From Armatimonadota bacterium (GTDB lineage: Bacteria > Armatimonadota > Armatimonadia > Armatimonadales > Capsulimonadaceae): a stretch of DNA of 64,000 bases. This document shows positions 46,695 to 56,124 of the stretch, piece after piece. Within the stretch, counting starts at the first letter, position 1, and every line of letters starts with the position of its first letter. The stretch spans positions 62,001-126,000 of the forward strand of contig JANXMY010000150.1 in the NCBI GenBank assembly GCA_025354405.1. Reading direction: 5' to 3'. Below the pieces are notes generated by a model that was not told the DNA's origin, ran no database searches, and saw only the letters and a program-made list of their open reading frames with translations. The translations under genes and the position numbers were made by a program.

Positions 46695-49508
46695 ATGGCA
46701 CGCAATTTCCACAAACTACGTCGAGTTTCCCCCGGGGCAGTTTTTGCTGCTGGAAGCCTAGCTGCACTGCTGGTCTGCGCTCCCACAAATGCCCAGAACC
46801 CCCTCGTGACCGGCAAAAGTATCACTTTGCCGCCACTGGGCATACAGACCTCAGTCGGCAGCTTGCCGATGAATATGATCCTGACTCCGGACAGCAAATT
46901 TGCCGTCACGACGGACATGGGCTTCCGACAGTCGCTCCATGCCCTCAGCGTCAAGACGGGTAAGGATGTCAGTGCTCCTCTAGTCTTCGGTCCAGTGAAC
47001 GCCACCGGTACTTCCGTCCAGTCTGGAATGTATTACGGCCTGGCAGCCAGGTCGAATGGCGACGGCACCAGCACAGTCTATGTCTCTCAGGGGGCTGATA
47101 ACAAGATTGCAGTGGTCACGGTCAGCGCGACAGGAGCCTTGACGCTCAAAGATTCGTTTTCCCTTGCATCGGGCGATTTCTCGGCCGGCCTGGCCCTGGA
47201 TGGCCGAGGCTATCTGTATGTCGCCATCAACGAGACTTATCCTGCCAGCAGTGTGGCGAATATCACGACCCCGGCGAGCATGGTTATTTTAGATACGGCG
47301 ACCGGTAAGATTGTCAGCCGCCTCCCGTTCATCGTCCCCATCAGTCAGCTCAGCGCCCCCGGAAATCCGACGTTCTCGCCCTCCACCTTCCCCCTGGCAG
47401 TCGCCGCGCTGAACGATGGTAGCAAAGTGTTTGTGACCAGCCAGCGCGATGGTGTTGTCTATGTCATCAGCACGGCGGACCCGACGGCCCCGACGCTGGT
47501 GAAATCTCTGCTTACCGGGCTGCATCCGATCTCGCTTCTGCTCAACAAAGACCAATCAAAACTCTATGTCGCGAATGCTCACAGCGAGACCGTCTCAGTC
47601 GTCAATACTTCCACAAATCTGGTCAGAGACACTATCCTGCTGATCCCCTCGGAATCGCGCCGCCTGCACGGAGCTACTCCCACCGGCCTGGCACTCTCGC
47701 CTTCAGAAGATAGACTGTACGTCTCGATGGGCGACATCAATGCGGTTGCTGTAATCAGCAGCGAATCCAATACTCTGCTGGGCTTCATCCCTGCCGGCTG
47801 GTATCCCACCGGGGTTGTCGTCGCTGCAGGCAACGTTCTGGTTTCCAATGCTAAAGGGACCCAAACGCGCTACCCGAACCCCGGCTACAAGCAGTATGCG
47901 TTCGACGGGCAATATGGTCTGAATCTCATTGAGGGTAATGTCCAGACCATCGCCGTGCCGAATGCGCAGCAGCTTGCCGACGACACAAGGCTGGTCGCGG
48001 CCAACAATGCTCCGGCTCCACTGATTGGGAAAAACATCCTGTCGGAGATCGGTGTTCATGCGGGCAAGATCAAACACATTATCTACATTGTCAAAGAGAA
48101 TCGCACGTATGATCAGGTGCTGGGAGATATGCCGCAGGGCAACGGCGATCCCTCACTGACACTCTTCGGACGGGATGTCACTCCCAACCAGCATGCTCTG
48201 GCGGAACGGTTTGTCCTGCTGGACAACTTCTACGACTGCGCCGAAGCCAGTGGCGATGGCTGGCCCTGGTCGACACAGGGACAGGCCAACGAGTATGTGA
48301 TTAAGAACCTGCCGTACAACTATAGCGGTCGCGGCCGGAACTACGACTTCGAGGGCGCGAACAATAACTACCCGACCGGCGGCTTCCCTGCCACGGACCC
48401 GTACGGCGCCCTTTTAGTACCGTCGTCCCCCTTCCGTGACCCGCGTACGGGTATCGCCCCGGCCATTCCGGATGTCGCCGAGGCACCCGGCGGCCACATC
48501 TGGGACAACGTCAGGAAAAAGCTTGACCTCGGCGGAACCAGTCTGACCACAAAGTACCGTAACTACGGCTTCTTCGCCCTGTTCGGTAACAATTCTTCGA
48601 CACCTGATAACTATCCCGCCGACGCCGGTCTGCAGCCCGCTGGGCATGACCTGGGCGGCGTTACCGATATCGACTTCCGCCGCTACGATGCCTCCTACGC
48701 CGACAGTGACGGCCCGCAGATCATCAGCAGCCCGTATCCGCTGGCTGCGTACGGTCACTACAATACCCCCAGCCGCTACTCGGAGTGGAACCGCGAGTTT
48801 CAGCAGTATCTGACGGCTGATCCCACCGGCAACTCCGTTCCGGTGTTCCAGACCGTGCGCCTGATGCACGATCACACACAAGGCCTGAGTGCTGGTAAGC
48901 ACACCCCGCGTGCGGAAGTCGCGGACAATGACTACGGTGTCGGGCAGCTGGTCGAAGCGGTCAGCAAAAGCGCGATCTGGGGCAGTACGGCGATCTTCAT
49001 CATCGAAGACGACTCGCAGGATGGCCCGGACCATGTGGACAGTCATCGATCGACCTGCTACGTGATCAGCCCCTACATCGCTAAGAACTCGGTCGACCAC
49101 ACGTTCTACAACACGGACAGCGTGCTGAAGACGATGGAAGACCTGATGGGTATCCCGCCTTTGTGTCTTTATGACGCGACGGCGACCCCGATCCAGGCAT
49201 TCTCCAAGTCGTCCGAGGGCAATCTTGGTGTCTTCACCGCCACCTTGCCGTCATCGAGCATCCTCGGCGAAGTCGCTCCCTCAGCACAGAGCGCGTTCCT
49301 GCCGCTGATGAAGCTGTCGGCGAAGATGGACTTCGTTCATCCGGATAGTGCCCCCGCAGGTCTGCTGAACGAAGTAATTTGGAAGAGCATCAAAGGGATG
49401 AACTCCAATATGCCCGCGCCGCGCCACACCCTGATCCCGACGTCTTCCCATCCTCAGGCCCCCAAATCCGCCGCCAAGGCGACCGCTGTAGCCCGTGACG
49501 CGGACTAG
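46695..49508 (+). CDS. Exported beta-propeller (YVTN-like)/phosphoesterase protein
   Basis: YVTN-like repeats (KLYVANAHSETVSVVNTSTN), then HIIYIVKENRTYDQVLGDMPQGNGDPSLTLFGRDVTPNQHALAERFVLLDNFYDCAEASGDGWPWSTQG. Confidence 0.88.
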   Translation: MARNFHKLRRVSPGAVFAAGSLAALLVCAPTNAQNPLVTGKSITLPPLGIQTSVGSLPMNMILTPDSKFAVTTDMGFRQSLHALSVKTGKDVSAPLVFGPVNATGTSVQSGMYYGLAARSNGDGTSTVYVSQGADNKIAVVTVSATGALTLKDSFSLASGDFSAGLALDGRGYLYVAINETYPASSVANITTPASMVILDTATGKIVSRLPFIVPISQLSAPGNPTFSPSTFPLAVAALNDGSKVFVTSQRDGVVYVISTADPTAPTLVKSLLTGLHPISLLLNKDQSKLYVANAHSETVSVVNTSTNLVRDTILLIPSESRRLHGATPTGLALSPSEDRLYVSMGDINAVAVISSESNTLLGFIPAGWYPTGVVVAAGNVLVSNAKGTQTRYPNPGYKQYAFDGQYGLNLIEGNVQTIAVPNAQQLADDTRLVAANNAPAPLIGKNILSEIGVHAGKIKHIIYIVKENRTYDQVLGDMPQGNGDPSLTLFGRDVTPNQHALAERFVLLDNFYDCAEASGDGWPWSTQGQANEYVIKNLPYNYSGRGRNYDFEGANNNYPTGGFPATDPYGALLVPSSPFRDPRTGIAPAIPDVAEAPGGHIWDNVRKKLDLGGTSLTTKYRNYGFFALFGNNSSTPDNYPADAGLQPAGHDLGGVTDIDFRRYDASYADSDGPQIISSPYPLAAYGHYNTPSRYSEWNREFQQYLTADPTGNSVPVFQTVRLMHDHTQGLSAGKHTPRAEVADNDYGVGQLVEAVSKSAIWGSTAIFIIEDDSQDGPDHVDSHRSTCYVISPYIAKNSVDHTFYNTDSVLKTMEDLMGIPPLCLYDATATPIQAFSKSSEGNLGVFTATLPSSSILGEVAPSAQSAFLPLMKLSAKMDFVHPDSAPAGLLNEVIWKSIKGMNSNMPAPRHTLIPTSSHPQAPKSAAKATAVARDAD

Positions 49509-49534
49509 CCTCCGTCACAAGCCCCTCGCACAAA

Positions 49535-49571
49535 GAAAGCCCCGCATCCAGGAGTGGATACGGGGCTTTTC
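49535..49571. terminator. Rho-independent terminator between convergent genes
   Basis: GAAAGCCCCGCATCC/GGATACGGGGCTTTTC. Confidence 0.8.
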
Positions 49572-49593
49572 TCCTGCGCGTTGTCGGCTGACG

Positions 49594-49872
49594 CTAAATC
49601 TTTGCTCCGAGCATCGCCTTGCTTTCTTTCGCGTCTTTCGGCAGGCTTGAAAAGGGGACGATCGTCAGTGGATCCCCGCCCTTGTCGTGCATGCCATTCG
49701 CCTTCGCCCAGGCGACCGAATAGTACCGCCTGTCTTTAGCATCGTAAGCGACAAGTTTGGCGTTTTTAGTGTCGCGGCTGACCGTTTTGCCGGGTGCCGG
49801 GTGAGGCTTGGGAGCGGCGTGGGCTGCGGAGAGGGAGAGAAGGAGGATTGTGATTAACGGGGTCTTGTTCAT
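49594..49872 (-). CDS. Small exported hypothetical protein
   Basis: MNKTPLITILLLSLSAAHAAPKP signal peptide. Confidence 0.55.
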   Translation of the reverse strand: MNKTPLITILLLSLSAAHAAPKPHPAPGKTVSRDTKNAKLVAYDAKDRRYYSVAWAKANGMHDKGGDPLTIVPFSSLPKDAKESKAMLGAKI

Positions 49873-49985
49873 GGCTTCTTTTTCCTGTTGACGGTAGGAC
49901 AGAGGGGATAAGAAGCGAGGGAATAGATTTCTCTCGCTCCTATTCCTGCGCTTTGTTAGGCTCATTTCGCCAGTCTAGCGCAGGC

Positions 49986-50759
49986 TCAGTAACTAAAACT
50001 GTCACAAATGTTGTCTGGGTTGCCGTTGGCAAGCTTCATATCGGCGACAGGATAATCGTGGACAAGCTGGCAGCCGGTCAGGTCGCGGCTGTTGATCAAA
50101 GTTGTCGGGCGGAACCACTTGGCATGACCATCAAAGAACGTACAGTTTACACCTTCGCCGTGCCGGTCTCCGACAAGGTCCATGCGGTGCGTGGTCGGAT
50201 TGTAGGCAAAGTCGCCATTGAAAGGCTCGACCCAGCTGTCTGTAATGGCTACTCCCGCCGGGCTCTTGTCCCATTTCTCGGTGATGACGATCGTTTCTAC
50301 CGGATCGGGGATCTGTGCCAGAGACAGGCCCTCGGCGGGCCGCAGGGCGATGTAAGAGCGCGGAATGACGGCGATGCCCTGGGCATTCTTGCTTAGGGTC
50401 GGCCCGCTGTCACTGGGGCAGGTAAAGACCGCATTGCTGTTAATATACGGCATGAGCGCGTTCCACCAGCGAACCGGGTTGACATCCGTGACGACTGCTC
50501 CGGTGCGCGAGAGGGAAGGGGACGCGCTGTTGGCATAGAAGAACAGCTTTTCGTCGTAGTCCTGTGTATACTGCTGCACGGCTAGGCCGATCTGCTTTTC
50601 ATTGGACAGGCAGGCGGTGCGCCGGGCATTTTCCCGCACCTTCTGGAAGACGGGGAACAGGATCGCCGCGAGAATCGCGATGATGGCGATCACGACTAGC
50701 AGCTCGATCAGCGTGAAGCCCCGGCGTGGAGAACGAGGCAGAAAATCGGAGAGTGTCAT
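49986..50759 (-). CDS. DUF1559-type pseudopilin (prepilin-like, H-x9-DG C-terminus)
   Basis: [76 protein letters not shown]. Confidence 0.92.
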   Translation of the reverse strand: MTLSDFLPRSPRRGFTLIELLVVIAIIAILAAILFPVFQKVRENARRTACLSNEKQIGLAVQQYTQDYDEKLFFYANSASPSLSRTGAVVTDVNPVRWWNALMPYINSNAVFTCPSDSGPTLSKNAQGIAVIPRSYIALRPAEGLSLAQIPDPVETIVITEKWDKSPAGVAITDSWVEPFNGDFAYNPTTHRMDLVGDRHGEGVNCTFFDGHAKWFRPTTLINSRDLTGCQLVHDYPVADMKLANGNPDNICDSFSY

Positions 50760-50863
50760 GGACAGTTCCTTTCGTACCAGTCGGATAACAATTAAACAAT
50801 TTTACCCAGGCAATGTGAAGAGAACATTAAGAGGCCCGGACGAGCCAGAGACTTTTTTACCAA

Positions 50864-50893
50864 TTGACTTTCACGCTCTGTGTGTGCTAAAAT
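50864..50893 (+). promoter_or_regulatory. Candidate promoter for tyrS
   Basis: TTGACT - 18 nt - TAAAAT. Confidence 0.6.
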
Positions 50894-50902
50894 CAGCGCA
50901 AT

Positions 50903-52189
50903 ATGTCTGTCTCTACGACTCAAACATCGACTTCTCTTTCTTCACTCCCACTTCCTGCGCCCTCTCAAACCATCGACCAGCAAATCGAAATGATCACACG
51001 CGGCACTTTCGACATCGTGCCGAAGGCGGACCTGAAGGCGAAGCTGCTCCAATCGGCCAAAAGTGGAAAGCCGCTTCAAGTCAAGCTTGGACTTGATCCC
51101 ACAGCACCCGATATTCACCTGGGCTTTGCCGTCGTCCTGCGGAAGCTGCGGCAGTTTCAGGATTTAGGCCACGAAGTCGTGATTATTATCGGAGACTACA
51201 CGGCGCTTATTGGTGATCCCTCTGGCCGTTCCACTACCCGGCCAATGCTCTCCTCGGAAGAGATCGCGGCGAATGGAAAGACCTATGTCACGCAGCTGGC
51301 AAAGGTTCTGGACCCCGAAAAAACCATCGTCCGTTTCAATAGTGAGTGGTTGGGGAAACTCTCATTTGCAGAGCTTGTAAATCTGGCATCAAAAATGACC
51401 GTTGCACAGGTGATGCAGCGTGAAGATTTTGCTAACCGATTTAGCCTTGGTCAGCCGATCGGTCTGCATGAGCTGCTTTACCCTCTGGCCCAGGCATATG
51501 ACAGCGTGGCGATCCACGCCGATGTGGAGATGGGTGGGCAGGACCAGACATTCAATAATCTGGCAGGACGTGCCCTGCAAAAAGAGCTGGGTCAGGAGCC
51601 GCAAGTGGTTCTCTTGATGCCCCTGCTGGTAGGGCTGGACGGCATCAAAAAGATGAGCAAATCGCTCGGCAACTATGTCGGTATCAGCGAAGCTCCAATT
51701 CTCATGTTCGGCAAGCTGATGTCAATCAGTGACAGTTTGATGCCAACCTATTTCGAGCTTTGTACGGATGTACCGATGGAAGAAGTTCGAACGCTCACTG
51801 ACGGAAATCTAACGCACCCCCGCGAGGCCAAGAAGCGGCTGGGACGTGAGATCATCACTCTCTACCATGGTGCGGAAGCCGCGCAGTCTGCCGACGATGA
51901 GTTTGAGCGTGTCCATAAAGAGCATCAGGTCCCCGAGGAGATGCCGGAAATCACTGTGTCATTGGATATCTGCACTGCCGATGGCCAGGTGCGTGTGACG
52001 GCCCTGCTCGTCGCAGCCGGTCTCGCTCCATCCTCGGGTGAAGCCAAGCGGCTGATTCAGCAGGGAGGCGTCAGCGTCGACGGATTAAAGCTCACCGATC
52101 CAGCCGGCATGCTGGAGATACAGACCGGTCAGGTCATTAAAGTCGGCAAAAACCGCTTCGTGCGGCTTCTTGCCCCCACCGAAGTTTAG
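50903..52189 (+). CDS. tyrS: Tyrosyl-tRNA synthetase
   Basis: KLGLDPTAPDIHLGFAVVLRKLRQFQDLGHEVVIIIGDYTALIGDPSGRS; KKMSKSLGNYVGI; C-terminal S4 domain. Confidence 0.96.
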   Translation: MSVSTTQTSTSLSSLPLPAPSQTIDQQIEMITRGTFDIVPKADLKAKLLQSAKSGKPLQVKLGLDPTAPDIHLGFAVVLRKLRQFQDLGHEVVIIIGDYTALIGDPSGRSTTRPMLSSEEIAANGKTYVTQLAKVLDPEKTIVRFNSEWLGKLSFAELVNLASKMTVAQVMQREDFANRFSLGQPIGLHELLYPLAQAYDSVAIHADVEMGGQDQTFNNLAGRALQKELGQEPQVVLLMPLLVGLDGIKKMSKSLGNYVGISEAPILMFGKLMSISDSLMPTYFELCTDVPMEEVRTLTDGNLTHPREAKKRLGREIITLYHGAEAAQSADDEFERVHKEHQVPEEMPEITVSLDICTADGQVRVTALLVAAGLAPSSGEAKRLIQQGGVSVDGLKLTDPAGMLEIQTGQVIKVGKNRFVRLLAPTEV

Positions 52190-52203
52190 TCTGAGGAAAT
52201 CGT

Positions 52204-52902
52204 ATGGCTGAATTAGAGTTGCAACCCATATCAGGACAGTTATTTAACGGACAGCCGAACACGGGCCAGCCGCCATTCGGCATGTCAGCGATACTGGATG
52301 AAGACGGTCCAGCATCGCCGCCGCCGACCAATCCCGACCTTTTTGAGTCTGAGATGAACCCGCATCTTGACGCGCTTTACCGCAACGGTCTGCGCTTGAC
52401 CGGAAATTCCAATGACGCCGAAGACCTGCTTCAGGATACGTATCTTCGGGCCTACCGCTTTTTTTATCAATATCAGCCGGGAACCAACGCTAAAGCATGG
52501 CTGTTCCGTATCATGAACACAGTTTTTCTCAATGACTACCGACGAAAGTCGCGTCAGGGAGAAACGGTGTCTTATGATGGTTTGGAAGATTTCTTTCTCT
52601 ATAACCGTTTGACGGAAGATGGAGTTACGGGTGTCGGCGGAGATCGTTCCGAGACGGAAAACCCGGAAAAAGCAGTGCTGGAGAAACTCGATATCGAGAC
52701 GATCCAGCGGGCCATTGAGGCCCTGCCAATCGAGTTCCGGGATACGGTGGCTCTGGCAACTTTAGAAGAAATGTCCTATCAAGAAATAGCTGAGACTTTG
52801 GAGATACCTGTCGGCACAGTGCGGTCGCGACTTTCGCGCGGACGCAAGCTTTTACAGCGTGCTTTGTGGGAATACCTCAACGGAGAAGAGACTCGTGGAT
52901 GA
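52204..52902 (+). CDS. ECF-type RNA polymerase sigma factor
   Basis: NSNDAEDLLQDTYLRAYRFFYQYQPGTNAKAWLFRIMNTVFLNDYRRKSR; SYQEIAETLEIPVGTVRSRLSRGRKLLQRAL. Confidence 0.94.
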   Translation: MAELELQPISGQLFNGQPNTGQPPFGMSAILDEDGPASPPPTNPDLFESEMNPHLDALYRNGLRLTGNSNDAEDLLQDTYLRAYRFFYQYQPGTNAKAWLFRIMNTVFLNDYRRKSRQGETVSYDGLEDFFLYNRLTEDGVTGVGGDRSETENPEKAVLEKLDIETIQRAIEALPIEFRDTVALATLEEMSYQEIAETLEIPVGTVRSRLSRGRKLLQRALWEYLNGEETRG

Positions 52903-53188
52903 GCCGGAAAAAGATGGCGGATGGGAGAAGGCGGGCGAGTGCGCCAGCGCTGATTTTTATTCGTGTGAAGCCGCTATACGGCGTTTGAATGAATATCTTG
53001 ATCATGAGCTGACTGAAGCTGATCGGGTTACTGTGCTGAAGCATCTCGAATTTTGCCGCCCCTGTATGAGCCGGTTTACATTCGAGCAGACCTTGGTCAT
53101 CTCGATCCGCCAGAAGATTTCGCATCTGTGCGTCCCCGCGACGCTTAAAGAAAAGCTGCATAGTCTTCTGCGAAACGACAAGCCGTGA
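52895..53188 (+). CDS. Anti-sigma factor with zinc finger (ZAS/RsrA-like)
   Basis: GTG start overlapping the sigma gene by 8 bp; RRLNEYLDHELTEADRVTVLKHLEFCRPCMSRFTFEQ with HxxxCxxC. Confidence 0.88.
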   Translation: MDEPEKDGGWEKAGECASADFYSCEAAIRRLNEYLDHELTEADRVTVLKHLEFCRPCMSRFTFEQTLVISIRQKISHLCVPATLKEKLHSLLRNDKP

Positions 53189-53205
53189 CAGAGAGCATTG
53201 AGAGT

Positions 53206-53238
53206 AAAAGCCGCCCGGTAATTGCTGGGCGGCTTTTC
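53206..53238 (+). terminator. Rho-independent terminator after the sigma/anti-sigma operon
   Basis: AAAAGCCGCCCGGTAATTGCTGGGCGGCTTTT. Confidence 0.85.
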
Positions 53239-53313
53239 TTTGTTTGTGGCTGCTGAGGTGACCGACCGTTGATACGCGGTAAGGCTGCCAAACCAACGAA
53301 ACGTGGGAGTTTA

Positions 53314-53357
53314 CTCACGCTTCTTTTGGCTCACGCTTCTTTTGGCTCATGCTTCTT
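53314..53357. repeat. 16-bp tandem repeat, about 2.7 copies
   Basis: CTCACGCTTCTTTTGG x2 then CTCATGCTTCTT. Confidence 0.9.
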
Positions 53358-53410
53358 CACTGGCACTAACTTGAGAAGCCCTGCGTAACATCAGTTACTG
53401 ACGGTTTTAT

Positions 53411-53531
53411 TGGGCTTTGCTGCATAGATACTCGGCTCCCTTTAAAGCCCAGGCCGAAACTTGGAGGGCAAAACTTGGAGGGGCGCAGCAAGCAGCTCCC
53501 CTCCATTGCGCCATTTATGCAGCAAAGCCCA
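53411..53531. repeat. MITE-like element with 16-bp perfect terminal inverted repeats
   Basis: TGGGCTTTGCTGCATA (53411-53426) and TATGCAGCAAAGCCCA (53516-53531); a family A hairpin lies inside (53477-53504). Confidence 0.8.
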
Positions 53532-53544
53532 TTGCAGCCCCAAA

Positions 53545-53578
53545 AAAACCGCCGTGCCCGGAGGGTACGGCGGTTTTT
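53545..53578 (-). terminator. Terminator downstream of ssb
   Basis: AAAACCGCCGT...ACGGCGGTTTTT stem with A-run on the + strand (T-run on the minus strand). Confidence 0.8.
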
Positions 53579-53588
53579 GATGTTCATT

Positions 53589-54149
53589 CTAATTATCCGC
53601 AAACGGATCGTCGAGATCGTCGTCCATCGGGGGCGGCTGAGGCCGACGGGCCGGAGCCGCGGCTGCGGGGCGCGGGGCTGCGGCTGGAGGCCGTGCGGGG
53701 GCTGGGGCTGGGCTTTCGTCGGCGTATTCATCACGACCGCCGCCTCCGCTCGGGGCTGCGCTGCGGCTATAACCGCTGCTCTGGCCTCCGCCACCTCCAC
53801 CTTCTTCGCCTTCCTTAGGCCGGTCCAGCGATTTCAGATTATCTACCACGACTTCGGTGTCACGACGCTTTTCGCCGGTCTGCGTCACGTACTCACGGAC
53901 CTGCAATCGGCCTTCAACAGCGACGAGGCGGCCTTTGCCGAGGTAGTTTGCGGCATATTCCGCCGACTGACGCCAGGCGACGATACTGAAAAAATCAGCC
54001 TGTTTTTCCTGTCCGTTGCTGCGAGCTTCGGCAGACATCGGTCGATTGACGGCGAGTCGAAACTGGGTGACGGCGATGCCGCTAGGGGTATATTTGAGTT
54101 CGGGGTCGCTGGCCAGACGGCCAATCAAAATGACGCGGTTCAGATCCAT
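53589..54149 (-). CDS. ssb: Single-stranded DNA-binding protein
   Basis: MDLNRVILIGRLASDPELKYTPSGIAVTQFRLAVNRP; ADFFSIVAWRQSAEYAANYLGKGRLVAVEGRLQVREY; disordered Pro/Ala tail. Confidence 0.95.
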   Translation of the reverse strand: MDLNRVILIGRLASDPELKYTPSGIAVTQFRLAVNRPMSAEARSNGQEKQADFFSIVAWRQSAEYAANYLGKGRLVAVEGRLQVREYVTQTGEKRRDTEVVVDNLKSLDRPKEGEEGGGGGGQSSGYSRSAAPSGGGGRDEYADESPAPAPARPPAAAPRPAAAAPARRPQPPPMDDDLDDPFADN

Positions 54150-54198
54150 TTTCGTATTCCTTTGCTGTTCTCGTAAACCAATGCAGTTGTCAATTTTA

Positions 54199-54228
54199 CC
54201 TCCCACCCCGAAAGGGTGGGGTGGGAGG
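54199..54228. repeat. Intercistronic hairpin between rpsF and ssb
   Basis: CCTCCCACCCC-GAAAGGGT-GGGGTGGGAGG perfect 11-bp stem. Confidence 0.8.
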
Positions 54229-54235
54229 GTCTAAC

Positions 54236-54730
54236 TTAGGCCGTCTCGGCGACGACTTCCGGGGTATCCGCTGCTGCTTCGGCGACTGGGGCCGCTTCTT
54301 CAGCCACTGGGGCCGCTTCGGCAACCGGGGCCGCTTCAGCGACTGGGGCCGCTTCGGCAACCGGGGCCGCTTCAGCGACTGGGGCTGGGGCTGGGGCTGG
54401 AGTGATCACTGGCAGGACTGGCTCGACCTCGTCCTGGCGGACGATTAAGAAGCGAATCTGATCTTCGCTGATCTGGAAGACGCGCCGCAGCTCAGCTTCG
54501 ACCGCAGGCTTGCCATGAAACTGCATGATGACATAAATGCCTTCGGTGCGGCCTTTGATCTCGTAGGCCAGCTTGCGCCGTTCCCAGATATCGATCTTAT
54601 CGACGGCTCCGCCGCCGGTCTCGATGAGGGTCTTGTACTTGGCGGTGATGGCGCCGATCTGCTCGTCTCCGAGCGTGGCGTCGACAATGTAAACGGCCTC
54701 ATAGGGCTGTGTAATGGCGATGGACGGCAT
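54236..54730 (-). CDS. rpsF: Ribosomal protein bS6 with an Ala/Pro/Val/Glu repeat tail
   Basis: YEAVYIVDATLGDEQIGAITAKYKTLIETGGGAVDKIDIWERRKLAYEIKGRTEGIYVIMQFHGKPAVEAELRRVFQISEDQIRFLIVRQD; start from CAT at 54728-54730. Confidence 0.95.
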   Translation of the reverse strand: MPSIAITQPYEAVYIVDATLGDEQIGAITAKYKTLIETGGGAVDKIDIWERRKLAYEIKGRTEGIYVIMQFHGKPAVEAELRRVFQISEDQIRFLIVRQDEVEPVLPVITPAPAPAPVAEAAPVAEAAPVAEAAPVAEAAPVAEEAAPVAEAAADTPEVVAETA

Positions 54731-54913
54731 AAAAATGCCTCCTCTCTCTGGGCTTGTATTTTTGGCCCCCGTCGGCTCGCCAAAGCCGAATGGGGCAGAG
54801 AGGAACAAAAACCGAACGAGCCGGTCAAGTTCAACAATCGTGTTAACAATCTCGTTATTATAGCATGGTGCGGCTGAAAATACAACCGGCTTTCGCTGCT
54901 GACAGCAAAAAAA

Positions 54914-54943
54914 CACACCCGCGACTTGGAGGTCGCGGGTGTG
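54914..54943 (-). terminator. Terminator downstream of the pseudopilin gene
   Basis: CACACCCGCGAC...GTCGCGGGTGTG perfect 12-bp stem followed on the minus strand by a T-run. Confidence 0.85.
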
Positions 54944-54968
54944 ATAAAAGTCAGTGATAGTACTTAAC

Positions 54969-55814
54969 CTAATTGATGCTGAACGTGCCGGTAACATTGC
55001 CGTATCCGGTGTTCGCCGCCTTGAGTGGGCCGACAAAGTTGCCATTTGTTCCCGTATTGCAAGGCGGATTACTAGTAGAGTTCATATCTGTCGGACCTGA
55101 GGTGCCCACATTGCCCACAACTGTGTTATTCCCACCTGCCGAGATTGCCGAACCACGCAGCCATTTCACATGCCCATCGGCAAACTCGAAATTGGATCCG
55201 TCGGTGTGTCGCCCCGTAGGCTTGTCATATGGATTAATGGCGAGGTTGGGAGTCACGTTGCTCGGCGCGCCCATTGCGTACCGGCCATTATTGTATCCTG
55301 TGCCGCAGACGCCGTCCCCGGTCGCTGAAGCGTTCGAACTGGGAGCGAAGTCAGTGCTGGGGTCGCCCGAAGCGTTGGTGACTTCAAAGAGCTGAACCGT
55401 CTTCGCGGGGGAATCAAGCTGAGACAAAGCGATTCCGCCTGACGGCGGACCAAAGTTTGCATTCAGCCCATAGGAGATCGCGACAGCATTACCGGTTGCG
55501 GCTGTGGAGTCATCTGGACAGGTATAAACTCCTTTGGCTTTGACATACGAATAGATCGGTCCGGCCCAGGCGGTGGAATTATTGTAAGATGTTGCGTTTC
55601 CCGCCGGAAATTTTTCGTCAGCATCCTGAGTGTACTGAATAAATCCTAGTCCCAGCTGCTTCATATTCGACTGACAGGAAGCACGGCGAGCATTCTCCCG
55701 TACTTTTTGGAACACGGGGAACAGAATAGCAGCCAAAATTGCGATGATGGCGATGACGACAAGCAGTTCGATCAAAGTAAAGCCGCGTCGCCGCGGTTGT
55801 GGATAAGATGACAT
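54969..55814 (-). CDS. DUF1559-type pseudopilin
   Basis: [80 protein letters not shown]. Confidence 0.93.
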   Translation of the reverse strand: MSSYPQPRRRGFTLIELLVVIAIIAILAAILFPVFQKVRENARRASCQSNMKQLGLGFIQYTQDADEKFPAGNATSYNNSTAWAGPIYSYVKAKGVYTCPDDSTAATGNAVAISYGLNANFGPPSGGIALSQLDSPAKTVQLFEVTNASGDPSTDFAPSSNASATGDGVCGTGYNNGRYAMGAPSNVTPNLAINPYDKPTGRHTDGSNFEFADGHVKWLRGSAISAGGNNTVVGNVGTSGPTDMNSTSNPPCNTGTNGNFVGPLKAANTGYGNVTGTFSIN

Positions 55815-55930
55815 TGTACTTCCTCCAAAAACTCCTCAGCAGTACGCTTAGATTTCGTACTGTTGCTATTATACATGATTTATCGCTAAATCACAAGAAG
55901 TTGAAAAAATATTTTTCTGCTGCCTACATC

Positions 55931-56123
55931 AGACCTCTTGCATCAGGTCTTCGTTCCCCGGATTGAAAATCCGGGTCTTTGATAGAGCGATTATCTACTG
56001 TGTAGACAGAGGAGATATTGTGGGCAGAGGAGATATTGCCTGACCCGGATCTTTGCCCGCCCTGCGGGCACTCGCACTTCTACAGACTCGGATTTCCAAT
56101 CCGGGGATTTATGTAAGAGGTCT
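55931..56123. repeat. Nested inverted-repeat element with family B palindromes
   Basis: Outer AGACCTCTT / AAGAGGTCT; inner CCCCGGATTGAAAATCCGGG (55956-55975) and CTCGGATTTCCAATCCGGGG (56087-56106). Confidence 0.75.
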
Positions 56124-56124
56124 A

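Noticed and set aside
54260-54400. Possible CRISPR-like regular repeats
   Set aside because: 18-bp units are contiguous and encode the PVAEAA tail of S6; there are no spacers and no cas genes in the window.
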